Under the pieces are notes generated by a model that saw only the letters and a program-made list of their open reading frames with translations, was not told where the DNA came from and did no database searches. Shown here piece by piece: positions 54,911 to 63,137 of a stretch of 64,000 bases of DNA. Numbering within the stretch: the stretch's first letter is position 1; the number at the start of each line of letters is the position of its first letter. Origin of the DNA: CAITWD01 sp963842065 (GTDB lineage Bacteria; Actinomycetota; Thermoleophilia; Miltoncostaeales; Miltoncostaeaceae); the NCBI GenBank assembly GCA_963842065.1, contig CAWJEW010000006.1:434001-498000 (forward strand), in the 5' to 3' direction. The translations under genes and the position numbers were made by a program.

Positions 54911-55404
54911 TAGGGATAGACAATCGGCGGCAGGTCCGCTGGATCCGGGTAGCCGTGGACGTATGGGATGCCCATCTCCTCGCGAATCGCGTCCACTTCG
55001 GCGCGCCATTCGGCGTGCGTCTGCCCCGAGCACAGCCTTTCACTGGTCCAGTAGGGCACCAGCGCATAGTCCTGCTCGCGGTTGTTCTTGTTCATCGCCA
55101 TCAGCCGGTCCCACGCCTCTTGCGGCCCGTATCGGTCCACCATGGCATTCCATTCCTCGTCGGTGCGCCCGAGAGACCCGCAGACGGGCTTGCAGTAACG
55201 ACGCGGTTGCCAATCGGTGCTCTCTGATGGCTCATAGACCTGCAAGCAATAGCGACACGTCAGTTTCCCTTCCGGTGCGAGTGTTGGCGCCGGCGTGAAC
55301 TTCGGTCGCGCCCGTCTTTTGCTGATGCAGTGCTCGCATCGCGCCGGTCCGCGTGTTTTGAGGGTCAAATATGGCTCTCCACACCGTCCACAAATGCGTT
55401 CCAT
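54910..55404 (-). CDS. Zinc-ribbon protein of element 2
   Basis: 164 residues with one pair CGRC...CEHC, a second set CRYC...YCKPVC and a charged C-terminus with many Trp and Tyr. ATG 55404 overlaps a short upstream frame as TGATG. DNA binding is inferred. Confidence 0.6.
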   Translation of the reverse strand: MERICGRCGEPYLTLKTRGPARCEHCISKRRARPKFTPAPTLAPEGKLTCRYCLQVYEPSESTDWQPRRYCKPVCGSLGRTDEEWNAMVDRYGPQEAWDRLMAMNKNNREQDYALVPYWTSERLCSGQTHAEWRAEVDAIREEMGIPYVHGYPDPADLPPIVYP

Positions 55405-55487
55405 CAGGCCCTCCAGCGTGTTCGCGTGACGCAACTGTCGTCGCGAAACCAAACTGTCTTTTTTCCGCGAAGATGAACCGGGGTCAT
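55404..55487 (-). CDS. Possible 27-residue leader peptide
   Basis: MTPVHLRGKKTVWFRDDSCV..., basic, ending at the TGATG of the zinc-ribbon gene, with AGAGG nine bases before the ATG. It could be a coupling leader for the downstream gene. Confidence 0.35.
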   Translation of the reverse strand: MTPVHLRGKKTVWFRDDSCVTRTRWRA

Positions 55488-55702
55488 GTGGCGTCGCCTC
55501 TGTTTGTAGTTTTGACCCCGCCCTGCCCCTAGACCTATCGCGCTTCCGATCGGCCCAAGGGGCCGCACATGTGCCATAGCGCCGGTCTCACGGTGACCAT
55601 GGCTCAGCAACCGGTCCCACGGTTCACTTCCCCCGGGCTCGCGTAACGCATCCCCCGGCCGGAAACACTTGGCCCTCCCTGCCAGGGAATATCGGGGTGG
55701 TA

Positions 55703-55966
55703 TCACCGAGACCGCCCTCCCTTGCGCAACGCGACGAGGAAGGCGACGAGCGCATCCTGATTCACGCCGACCCCGTGGACCTTGCACGCTTGCCTCCAAC
55801 CCGCTTCGTACTGATGCAGCGCGATCGCTGCGCGCTTATAGTCCTGATGACAACGACGACAACGCAGGATGCCGGCTTCGCCGACGAATGTCTGCCCGCA
55901 GATTGCACAACTCAAGGCCAGACGCTCAGGATCGCGATCGGTGATCCGGCCGGTGTGATTACTCAT
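55703..55966 (-). CDS. Small zinc-finger protein
   Basis: 87 residues with CAICGQTF...CRRCHQDYKRAA. The ATG lies inside the end of the upstream gene (8-nt overlap). A phage-type zinc-ribbon of unknown role. Confidence 0.5.
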   Translation of the reverse strand: MSNHTGRITDRDPERLALSCAICGQTFVGEAGILRCRRCHQDYKRAAIALHQYEAGWRQACKVHGVGVNQDALVAFLVALRKGGRSR

Positions 55967-56186
55967 CGCCAATGAACTCCGGTGCGAGTGTTGCCAGGAG
56001 GCGAACACACTTGTCAGCTGCTTCGGCACGTTCGTCGTCGTCCAGGCCGTCGATGCGACTGGCGAGCGTCTCCTCTTCGTCGAACTCGTCCGGATACAGG
56101 CGCTCGAGCAAACTCAGCGCCAGGCTTCCGAGCAGCTGACGCTCCTCGTCGGTGAGGGTGAGCGTGAACAGGTCGGGCGTCATCAC
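55959..56186 (-). CDS. Small acidic protein
   Basis: 75 residues, Asp/Glu-rich (PDEFDEEETLASRIDGLDDDERAEAADK). GTG 56186 overlaps the replication ATPase stop (GTGA). It may be a partner of that ATPase; unrecognised. Confidence 0.5.
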   Translation of the reverse strand: MMTPDLFTLTLTDEERQLLGSLALSLLERLYPDEFDEEETLASRIDGLDDDERAEAADKCVRLLATLAPEFIGDE

Positions 56187-57346
56187 GAGGGCTCCATTCC
56201 CGAGCCATACGTGCCGGGACGAGGTCGAGAGTTCAGGATCGCGACTTCGTCCTCGTCCCCTATAGGAGGGGGGACGAGGGACGAGGTCGCTTGAGTTCGT
56301 CCGGGACGAGGTGGGGACGAAGTCGGGACGAGGTCGTAGAACGGGGTTACGAGACGATGGAGGGTCGCATTACGTGGTCCGGATTCGGTTGCAACGAAGC
56401 CCTCATCGACGAGAACGTCCACGGCCTGCCGGACGTAAGTGCCGCGTCCGGCGACCTCTTTCTCTATCTGATTCTTTGACTGCGGCTGGCCGACGCGCTC
56501 GAGAAAGCGGCTGACCTTCTCCATAAGAAAAGTCGGCCGAAAATCGTCCGAATCGCTGCCTTGTGTGCCGAGTTGCAGCGACCACTCGATGCGGCCCGAT
56601 CCGTCTGGGGTGAGGTGCAGTTCCCCGATGGCGCCGTTCTTGCCGCGTCGGTGAAATCCCGGCCGGTCTTTCGTGGCGCGGATCTTGATCAGTCCTGGCT
56701 GTTCGCGGGACAGTTTGCGCGGCGCCGCGAGCCGCAGATGAGCTTTCACGAGCGCCTGTTTGCGATACGAACCGGTCGAATAGTCGCCGCGGTTCTCAGG
56801 GTCCTTGTTGACGTGATCGAGCAGCAACTCGGTCGCTCCGGGCCACACTCCGAGCGCAAACCGGCGAAAGTTCTCCACGCCGTTGTCTTTGCCAGTCTCC
56901 TGCGCGTAGAGCGCCATCGCCGCGCTCAGCGAGTCCCAGACAATCAGTGAGGGCCTGACGCCCTGGCAGATGGCAACTAGCGCGCGACGTGGGTCGGCGT
57001 AAGAGGGAGGCCCGGGTGGCTCGATGTAGCGGAACCGGAGGAGATCCGCGTCGGTAGCGCCGAGGCTCCGCAGGCGCTCGAGCGTGTCTCCGGGGCCGGC
57101 GCCGTCGGTGTCAATCCACAGAACCGAGAGAGCGACGCGCATCATCTGGACGGCTGCGATGAGCGCGATCCAAGTCTTTCCGGTCTCGGGCTCGCCCGAG
57201 ATCAGCTGCAGCACCCCGTCGTACAGGAGGAATCCTCCATCCTCGGCTTCAATCAACGCGGGCGGCGCCGGCGGATCGGCTGGGATGTCGAGCAGGCACG
57301 TGGCCTCCCACGGTGGGGGCTCTGGGCGTGGCTGGCGGCTGGTCAT
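56183..57346 (-). CDS. RepA/DnaB-like replication ATPase of element 2
   Basis: 387 residues. A RecA-fold core has Walker A SGEPETGKT at 50-58 and a Walker B aspartate at D138 (PSLIVWDSLS). It is followed by LLLDHVNKDP, a KDRPGFHRRGKNG loop and a winged-helix-like C-terminus (RQAVDVLVDEGFV). It resembles satellite and plasmid RepA-type helicases. It is coupled by ATGA to the gene upstream. Confidence 0.75.
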   Translation of the reverse strand: MTSRQPRPEPPPWEATCLLDIPADPPAPPALIEAEDGGFLLYDGVLQLISGEPETGKTWIALIAAVQMMRVALSVLWIDTDGAGPGDTLERLRSLGATDADLLRFRYIEPPGPPSYADPRRALVAICQGVRPSLIVWDSLSAAMALYAQETGKDNGVENFRRFALGVWPGATELLLDHVNKDPENRGDYSTGSYRKQALVKAHLRLAAPRKLSREQPGLIKIRATKDRPGFHRRGKNGAIGELHLTPDGSGRIEWSLQLGTQGSDSDDFRPTFLMEKVSRFLERVGQPQSKNQIEKEVAGRGTYVRQAVDVLVDEGFVATESGPRNATLHRLVTPFYDLVPTSSPPRPGRTQATSSLVPPPIGDEDEVAILNSRPRPGTYGSGMEPS

Positions 57347-57678
57347 CGGCGCGCCCGCCGTGCGAGATCGGGAGCGGCCTCGACGAGGATCCTCCCTGCG
57401 CGATTGCGGACGCGCGACGAGAGTTTGCCCTTGTCGGGGTCGAGAATCCCGACCCACGCGACCGCGAGCGCGTCAATCGTGGAGATTGGCTCCCAGCTCC
57501 GCACGTCCGATGATTTGAGCACCCAGTCCGCCCGATTCTGAATGGCGATCAGCGCCGGATAGAAGTCGCGATCGAACTCGTCGGCGAGAATCGCCGTGAG
57601 CCGACGCCGTTCGGCCTCGAGCTCTCGCGCCCGCTCATCAACCCGCTTCAGGGCGTCGACCGTCGCGCTACCATTCAC
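57343..57678 (-). CDS. Coiled-coil hypothetical protein
   Basis: 111 residues. A heptad helix at 5-45 (DALKRVDERARELEAERRRLTAIL) then a basic C-terminus. It overlaps the ATPase start (ATGA). Possible helicase loader; no known domain. Confidence 0.5.
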   Translation of the reverse strand: MNGSATVDALKRVDERARELEAERRRLTAILADEFDRDFYPALIAIQNRADWVLKSSDVRSWEPISTIDALAVAWVGILDPDKGKLSSRVRNRAGRILVEAAPDLARRARR

Positions 57679-57772
57679 GGCGAATTCCGTTCTGCATGCC
57701 CGCGGTCGGGGTTCGTATCAGGAGCGTGGTGGGGCCGGACGTCGATGCCCCGGCCCCACTGCCTATCTGGGC

Positions 57773-58483
57773 TCACCGCGCGCTCCGCTCGAGGTTGCGC
57801 TGGACGGCCTCATGCCGGCGCAGCTGGCGGGTCATCTGCTCGCGATCGCGCGCCTTCGCGGCGTGATGCGCGGCGGTCTCTTTCTCGATCCGGCGGAAGC
57901 GCCGTTCGGCGATCGCCGCCGCGGCACGGGGACCGAGTATCGCGTCCTTAGAGCGAGCGCCCGAGCCGACAGCCTCGACCCACGCGCCGGGGTAGGCCGG
58001 CCACGCGCAGACCGCGACGCCGACGAAGTTGATATCGGTGAGCTGGCGCTCCCGAAGGCCGTCCGGACCGGTGGTCCACAGCGAGCCGTCCGGCGGTGAC
58101 CAGAACTCCATGGACAAACCCGGGGTCGTGCCGTTGGCGATCAGCATCAACTCGCCTCCGAACGCCTCCGGGATGTTGGCGATCACCCAGACGCCCGCCG
58201 GGTCGTCGAACAGCTGCGCGCTCGATCCGGGCGAGCCGTCGGCGCGGAACAGCGGGCGCGTTCGATCGTGCTCCGCGTTGCCGATGACGTCGTAGTCGCC
58301 GGCCGCGATGTTCGTGGTCGCATCGGTGGCGGCCCACTCATAGAACGCCGGCTGGCCGCCCGAGTAGATCGTGGCCCCGTTGGCGCGGCCCTTCGGCATG
58401 ACCTGCCCCCGGACCTGGGCGTGCCCCGGCAAGGCGGTCGACGTCCGGAGCGCCGTCGGGAACTGACCCCGCCGCGGCGCCAT
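57773..58483 (-). CDS. HK97-family prohead protease, lone structural gene
   Basis: 236 residues. EHDRTRPLFR carries the catalytic His (H72) and GLSMEFW the nucleophile Ser (S124). LTDINFVGVAVCAWPAYPGAWVEA is the conserved third strand. It normally matures the capsid of HK97-type phages. No capsid, portal or terminase gene lies around it. ATG 58483 overlaps the upstream stop (TGATG). Confidence 0.82.
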   Translation of the reverse strand: MAPRRGQFPTALRTSTALPGHAQVRGQVMPKGRANGATIYSGGQPAFYEWAATDATTNIAAGDYDVIGNAEHDRTRPLFRADGSPGSSAQLFDDPAGVWVIANIPEAFGGELMLIANGTTPGLSMEFWSPPDGSLWTTGPDGLRERQLTDINFVGVAVCAWPAYPGAWVEAVGSGARSKDAILGPRAAAAIAERRFRRIEKETAAHHAAKARDREQMTRQLRRHEAVQRNLERSAR

Positions 58484-58689
58484 CACCGATGCTCTTCTGG
58501 GAGCTCGCCGACCCACTCGACATCTTCCCCGCGGCGCTTGCGGCGTTCGCCGTCCTCGACATTCCGATCGATCCACGATCGCAACTCGGTCGGATCAGTC
58601 GGCCGCGGTCCCCACTCGGGCGGAAATGTTGCGTTGCTTGAGCGGGCCGATGGCCGGCGCTCGATCACTGGACCTTCATCTGTGGACAC
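58483..58689 (-). CDS. Small acidic protein upstream of prohead protease
   Basis: 68 residues, GTG start, Asp/Glu/Arg-rich (RNVEDGERRKRRGEDVEWV). Coupled to the protease by TGATG. Unrecognised; scaffold-like charge. Confidence 0.4.
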   Translation of the reverse strand: MSTDEGPVIERRPSARSSNATFPPEWGPRPTDPTELRSWIDRNVEDGERRKRRGEDVEWVGELPEEHR

Positions 58690-58734
58690 GGTGGTCCTCT
58701 CGGTAGGTGCGGCTCTCCCCAGGCCGCGGGTCGG

Positions 58735-59229
58735 TTACTTCTTGGCTTGCTTGGACCAAACTCGCTGCTCCCATTCCGGGAGCGTCATCTCGGGAAACTG
58801 CTTGTTGTGCTTGGCGTGCATCTCCTCGCGCGCCTCACGCGCCATCGTCCTTATCCGGTCCCGGATCACGGGGTCCCTGCCAAGCGACTGACCGGACGGA
58901 GGCTCCCCGGCGCCGACGTATGACATCTGCGGCGCGTAGCGCTTGAGTCCGGCCTCGTATGCCTCGCGGTAGGCCTTGTCGCAGGCCTCCTGACGGATCC
59001 GGCCGTGCTCCTGCCTGTACTCGTCCCATGCCGCCATCTTCGCCCGGTAGTCCGCGCGGTCGCGCTGAATGCGCATCACGACATCTACGCGCACCTGCGG
59101 GCCGTGGAACGGGTGAATGCGCGAGCCGTCAGGCCCGCACGCACGCATCAGCGCTTCGGGCGCAATGCCGTCGATGTCTCGCGCCCAACAGGCCGTGTGC
59201 GCCGAGACCCATTCATCTTCTGTGGTCAT
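58735..59229 (-). CDS. Hypothetical phage-type protein
   Basis: 164 residues, helical and charged (AWDEYRQEHGRIRQEACDKAYREAYEAGLKRYAP). No domain recognised. In the same leftward operon as the replication and protease genes. Confidence 0.5.
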   Translation of the reverse strand: MTTEDEWVSAHTACWARDIDGIAPEALMRACGPDGSRIHPFHGPQVRVDVVMRIQRDRADYRAKMAAWDEYRQEHGRIRQEACDKAYREAYEAGLKRYAPQMSYVGAGEPPSGQSLGRDPVIRDRIRTMAREAREEMHAKHNKQFPEMTLPEWEQRVWSKQAKK

Positions 59230-59243
59230 CAATTGCCTTTCGG

Positions 59244-59456
59244 TCAGCGGACACGATCGCCGCGGTAGGTGGAATCCTCGATTAGCGCTAGGTAATCGGC
59301 GACGCGAATCGCCGGGCGGCTATAGCCCGGCGGCACCACCACCGGGCAGCCGCGGAAGATGGCGTCGACGGCGCGACGTGACCATCCGAGCGCAGCCAGA
59401 TCGCCGCGGCTCAGCACCGCGTTGGGCATGCCCAGCCGGTCACTGGCGGTGGTCAC
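59244..59456 (-). CDS. Excisionase-like small DNA-binding protein
   Basis: 70 residues with NAVLSRGDLAALGWSRRAVDAIFRGCPVV..PGYSRPAIRVADYLALI, a winged helix-like pattern as in Xis/MerR-like excisionases. GTG overlaps the XRE stop (GTGA). It would direct excision with the integrase at 60343. Confidence 0.55.
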   Translation of the reverse strand: MTTASDRLGMPNAVLSRGDLAALGWSRRAVDAIFRGCPVVVPPGYSRPAIRVADYLALIEDSTYRGDRVR

Positions 59457-59710
59457 CGCTGCTCCCAGCTTCCGCGCAGCACGGCAACTCGGCGCAGTTC
59501 CCCCAACAGGTCAACGTAGGTGTCCACGTGGCGTGCACCGGGTCCCAAACCCGCCTCCCAGTTGGCGACGGTCTGCTCACTGACGCCCATCGCTTCGGCA
59601 ACGTCCCGTCGCGTGGCTTTCGCCGCCTCCCGGACGCGCCTGCGCTCGTCGGCCGGCGGCAGCATCGCCTGGAGCGTCAATCGGTCGAGAACGCTGTCGC
59701 GTGCGGTCAT
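59453..59710 (-). CDS. XRE-family regulator
   Basis: 85 residues with a helix-turn-helix RRDVAEAMGVSEQTVANWEAG at about 35-55. It is first gene of the leftward operon and sits beside an inverted repeat operator, so it is probably the control repressor or activator of the element. Confidence 0.75.
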   Translation of the reverse strand: MTARDSVLDRLTLQAMLPPADERRRVREAAKATRRDVAEAMGVSEQTVANWEAGLGPGARHVDTYVDLLGELRRVAVLRGSWEQR

Positions 59711-59755
59711 TCCCCCTGCCTTCGCTCGATTGATTGAGCCGTCCCGATTGATCTT

Positions 59756-59788
59756 AGCATAGTGTTTGCGGAGAGCTGGTCGCAAACA
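59756..59788 (-). promoter_or_regulatory. Operator and leftward promoter of element 2
   Basis: TGTTTGCG (59763-59770) and CGCAAACA (59781-59788) form a perfect dyad with a 10-nt gap. TTGCGA (minus, 59785-59780) and TATGCT (59761-59756), 18 apart, fit a promoter overlapped by the dyad. A regulator bound here would block leftward transcription. Confidence 0.55.
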
Positions 59789-59802
59789 GTGGGTCCGGTG
59801 CT

Positions 59803-59808
59803 TATACT
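59803..59808 (+). promoter_or_regulatory. Rightward -10 element (leaderless start)
   Basis: TATACT lies eight bases before ATG 59816, so transcription would begin at or next to the start codon. GGTGCTTAT occurs twice around it. Confidence 0.45.
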
Positions 59809-59815
59809 GGTGCTT

Positions 59816-60343
59816 ATGGGAGATCTGAAGCTGAGCCCCGACGTGGGCGGATGGGTGCATGCCGACTGGGGCGCCGGTCACTGTTGGGTTCGCTTCGCTC
59901 CCGACTCGGGCGGCAAGCTCATGCTGGCGGAGCTCCACACGACCGAGCCGCGCGCGCTGCGTGCGATTCCGCTCGGGCGCATCGTCGCCGCAGTTGAGAT
60001 GCGCGGCGCGGGCGCCATCGTCCTCGAACTCGCGATGCACATAAAGGATGAGATGAAGGTCAGCAGGCTCGCAGAACGCCCCGAAGGCGGCGCTGAGATC
60101 GCAAAACGGCACCGTCTGAAATGGTCGAGCGGGCAGCGCCTCGGCGACGAGTTCTACAGAGACGTCGCCCACGCGTATCAGTCGTGCGTCGCCCTCGGCC
60201 TGCGTCCCAATAAGACGATCGCGGACGACGTCGGAGCCGCGATTGCGACGGTCACTGGATGGATCGCCGAAGCGCGTCGGCGCGGATACTTGCCGCCCGC
60301 CGTGCACGGCCGCGCCGGGACCCCGGCAAGGATGCCCGACTGA
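59816..60343 (+). CDS. Element 2 regulator-like protein before integrase
   Basis: 175 residues. The N-terminal half is beta-rich (GGWVHADWGAGHCWVRFAPDSGG). The C-terminus carries a DNA-binding helix pair, TIADDVGAAIATVTGWIAEARRRGYLPP, typical of small proteins encoded before integrases in Actinobacteria. Coupled to the integrase by TGATG. Confidence 0.6.
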   Translation: MGDLKLSPDVGGWVHADWGAGHCWVRFAPDSGGKLMLAELHTTEPRALRAIPLGRIVAAVEMRGAGAIVLELAMHIKDEMKVSRLAERPEGGAEIAKRHRLKWSSGQRLGDEFYRDVAHAYQSCVALGLRPNKTIADDVGAAIATVTGWIAEARRRGYLPPAVHGRAGTPARMPD

Positions 60344-61371
60344 TGGCCTCCGCATGGATCATCAAACGACCGACGCGCACGGGCGCGCCTCGCTATTACG
60401 TCCGGTTCCGCGTCGGCGGACGTGAAGCGGCGCAACTGCACGGCGGCGTCTTCCAGACGATGAAGGCCGCCAAGGTCCGCAGGGACTACGTCGCCGCCGA
60501 GCTCGCCGCGCGCCGCGTGCCGGCGCTCACGATCGAGCGCGACGAAGCACTGGCGACCACGCTCGCCGAGGCCGCCGAGCGCTGGCATGCCTCGAGGATC
60601 GACGTCACCGACGGCACGCGCCTGACCTACAGCGTCGCGCTCGGCCGCATCCTGCCGGACCACGGGGAAACCCCGATCACCGCGATCACGCGCGAGTGGG
60701 TCGCGGACCGCATCGGCGAGCTCGCCGCCGATGGGCACAAGAAGCAGACCATCCGCAAGACGATCGGCACGCTGGCGATGGTCCTCGATTACGAGAAGAT
60801 CGAACCGAACCCCGCGAGCAAGCCGAAGCTCCCGCACGAGCAGCCGGACGTCCCGAAGCCCCCCAGCGCCGACGATGTTGCCGCCGTCGCGCGCCTGGTG
60901 CCCGCCAAACACCGTCTGGCCCTCGCCGTCCTCGACGCGACCGGGATGCGCGTGGGCGAAATGGACGGCCTCACGTGGGGCGACGTCGACGAGACGCGCG
61001 GCCGCTGGCGCATCCTCAAGTCAAAGACAGGCAAGCCCCGCTGGGTCACTCCCCCGCCGGAGGTCTTCGAGGCGGTAATCGCGCAGGTTGCGCGCGATGA
61101 TCGCGACCTCGAGGCCCGCGTGTTCGCCCAGACGACGGGCAACCAACTCCGGACCGCGATCTCCAAGGCGTGCCGTGCTGCCGGCGTCCCCCTATTCAGC
61201 CCGCACGACCTGCGGCACCGTCGCGTGAGTCTGATGCACCTGCGCGGCGTTCCGTGGGCGAGAATCGGCGAGGCGGTCGGCCACAGCCCGAGAGAATCGG
61301 CCGACACCTACACGCACGTCATGGTCGACGAGACCGAGCTCAACTACGGGGCGATTCTGGCCCGGATGTGA
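60343..61371 (+). CDS. Tyrosine integrase
   Basis: 342 residues. Arm-binding and core-binding domains occupy about 1-170. The catalytic domain has R203 (GMRVGE), H288..R291 (HDLRHRR), H314 (VGHSPRESA) and Y323 (TYTHVM). It lies 74 bp from the third att core and matches integrases that use tRNA 3' ends. ATG 60343 was chosen for the TGATG overlap. Confidence 0.9.
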   Translation: MASAWIIKRPTRTGAPRYYVRFRVGGREAAQLHGGVFQTMKAAKVRRDYVAAELAARRVPALTIERDEALATTLAEAAERWHASRIDVTDGTRLTYSVALGRILPDHGETPITAITREWVADRIGELAADGHKKQTIRKTIGTLAMVLDYEKIEPNPASKPKLPHEQPDVPKPPSADDVAAVARLVPAKHRLALAVLDATGMRVGEMDGLTWGDVDETRGRWRILKSKTGKPRWVTPPPEVFEAVIAQVARDDRDLEARVFAQTTGNQLRTAISKACRAAGVPLFSPHDLRHRRVSLMHLRGVPWARIGEAVGHSPRESADTYTHVMVDETELNYGAILARM

Positions 61372-61445
61372 CCGGATGTGCTCGGCGCGTGCGTGCCTCG
61401 GTGGTGCCTCGGATCACCTGAAAGCGCTATTTGCAGGCCGCTTCG

Positions 61446-61462
61446 AATCCCGTATGCGCTAT
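61446..61462 (+). repeat. Attachment core copy 3
   Basis: AATCCCGTATGCGCTAT. The next 90 bp (61463-61554) closely resemble 52396-52487, including GTACCGCACATGTACGCG, which is the left arm of element 2. Confidence 0.85.
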
Positions 61463-61640
61463 CAGATCCCTGTAGACAAGCGGTTCTAACCCCTATCCGC
61501 CTGTCATAGGTGTCACAAAGTACCGCACATGTACGCGGCGTGCGTGCACCGGTGCACAACGGATTTTCAGCCGGCGCCGCGGGCGCGATTGCACGCCGAG
61601 TGCAGCATCCGGGTCGCGGGCGTGCCGCTGTGGGCTCAAC
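61463..61640. mobile_element. Element 3 remnant
   Basis: It has the same arm sequence as the left end of element 2, followed directly by an HNH 3' fragment, then host-type sequence. It reads as a third related element that lost its interior. Confidence 0.55.
61567..61635 (-). pseudogene. HNH gene 3' fragment
   Basis: It encodes AHSGTPATRMLHSACNR... to a TGA stop, matching the end of the element 2 HNH (ATRMLHSSCNRRR). It is preceded immediately by an in-frame stop, so it is not translated as an HNH protein. Confidence 0.7.
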
Positions 61641-61865
61641 GCCTTGCTAGCCCATCGGTCATCCGTGCCGGCGCCCGATGACGCGGGCGGGGGTCATTGA
61701 CGGTCGGTCGCTCCCCGGTCCCGATGCAGTATTGGGCTTCGCCCGTCACGTACTGGGCGCCGGCCAGGGGTCAAACCTCAACCGGACACGGGGGTCAGTC
61801 TCGCACCGGAACCGACATACAGAGCCCCCGTCAACTCCGGTCCGGTTCATGTCGATACCCTCCGC

Positions 61866-63137
61866 ATGCTCGCCAGAAGATGTAGCCGTCGGGGTGCCGG
61901 CGGCGCCGACGCCAGAGCGAACCACGCCGCAGTCGCGCCAACGCCGCGGGAGCACGCGCCACGGGGCGCTGGCGACCGCGCGCGGAGAACGCACCAGATT
62001 CGGACCGGGGCGCTGATCACGCTCGGTCTCGGCCTGGTACTGCTGACACTGGCGGCAGCCGCCCGCATCGGCGGCCGACCCGCAGCCGCGCAGATCCAGG
62101 CTCAGGGCAGGACAACAATGCTCTCGACTGGGCCGGGGCCTGTCGGTCCGGCGGCGGTGCGGGTTTCCGGCAATCGGCTTGTGAATGCGGATGGACGGCC
62201 GGTCCGCCTCATGGGGGTGGACCGCTCGGGGACCGAATACGCGTGCGTGCAAGGATGGGGGATCTTCGACGGCCAGTCGGGCGCCGCGTCGGTGGCCACC
62301 GTGGCCGCCTGGGGGATCAACGCCGTCCGGATCCCGCTCAACGAGGATTGCTGGCTGGGCATCAACGGAGTCGCGCCCTCGGTCGGCGGCATCGCCTACC
62401 GGCGGGCCATCGAGGCCTACGTGTCGCTCCTGGGCCGGGCCGGCCTGGTGGCGGTGGTCGACCTCCACTGGTCGGCGCCCGGCGCCGAGCTTGCCACAGG
62501 CCAACAGGACATGGCGGACGCCAGCCACTCGGTTGCCTTCTGGCGCTCCGCGGCGTCGGCCCTGCGCGTCGACCGCAACACTGTCTTCGACCTGTACAAC
62601 GAGCCGCACGACATCTCCTGGACCTGCTGGCTCCACGGATGCACCATCCCCGCCGCCGCCGGCCGGCCGGCGTGGCGGACCGCGGGGATGCAGCAGCTGG
62701 TCGACGTCGTGCGGAGCGCCGGCGCCGCCCAGCCGATCATGGTCGGCGGGCTGGACTGGGCCGGAGACCTGTCGGGGTGGCTATCCCACAAGCCGGTCGA
62801 TCCCCGCCACCAGCTGATCGCCAGCGTCCACATCTACAACTACTCTGGCTGCAACACGGCCGTCTGCTGGAACCGGACCATCGCCCCGGTCGCCCGTGCC
62901 GTCCCGGTGGTGAGCGGCGAGGTTGGTCAGAACACCTGCACGGGAACGTTCCCCAACCGATACATGGCCTGGGCCGACGCCCACGACGTCTCCTACCTCG
63001 CCTGGACGTGGGACACCTGGGGGTGTCCCGACGGCCTGATCACTTCGTACTCGGGCACGCCCAGCGCCTGGGGCGCCACCTACCGGGCCCATCTGCACAG
63101 CCTGGCGCAGACCGTGCGCTTGAGCCATACCCAGTGA
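61866..63137 (+). CDS. Secreted GH5-family glycosidase (cellulase-like)
   Basis: 423 residues. A hydrophobic export segment (about 46-70) precedes a GH5 barrel with GINAVRIPLNEDCW, the acid/base Glu in DLYNEPHD and the nucleophile Glu in VVSGEVGQ. LAWTWDTWG is the final conserved strand. Cellulase or beta-1,4-glycanase activity is typical; the substrate is not certain. The start is uncertain because the first 45 residues are low complexity. Confidence 0.85.
   Translation: MLARRCSRRGAGGADARANHAAVAPTPREHAPRGAGDRARRTHQIRTGALITLGLGLVLLTLAAAARIGGRPAAAQIQAQGRTTMLSTGPGPVGPAAVRVSGNRLVNADGRPVRLMGVDRSGTEYACVQGWGIFDGQSGAASVATVAAWGINAVRIPLNEDCWLGINGVAPSVGGIAYRRAIEAYVSLLGRAGLVAVVDLHWSAPGAELATGQQDMADASHSVAFWRSAASALRVDRNTVFDLYNEPHDISWTCWLHGCTIPAAAGRPAWRTAGMQQLVDVVRSAGAAQPIMVGGLDWAGDLSGWLSHKPVDPRHQLIASVHIYNYSGCNTAVCWNRTIAPVARAVPVVSGEVGQNTCTGTFPNRYMAWADAHDVSYLAWTWDTWGCPDGLITSYSGTPSAWGATYRAHLHSLAQTVRLSHTQ

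Larger units (their letters stand above)
52396..61462. mobile_element. Integrated element 2, about 9.1 kb, satellite-like
   Basis: It is bounded by cores 2 and 3. It holds an integrase next to the right core, divergent regulator genes, a RecA-fold replication ATPase, an HK97-type prohead protease, HNH and zinc-ribbon proteins, plus accessory genes. No capsid, portal, terminase or tail gene is seen. It looks like a phage satellite or a reduced prophage. Confidence 0.75.
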
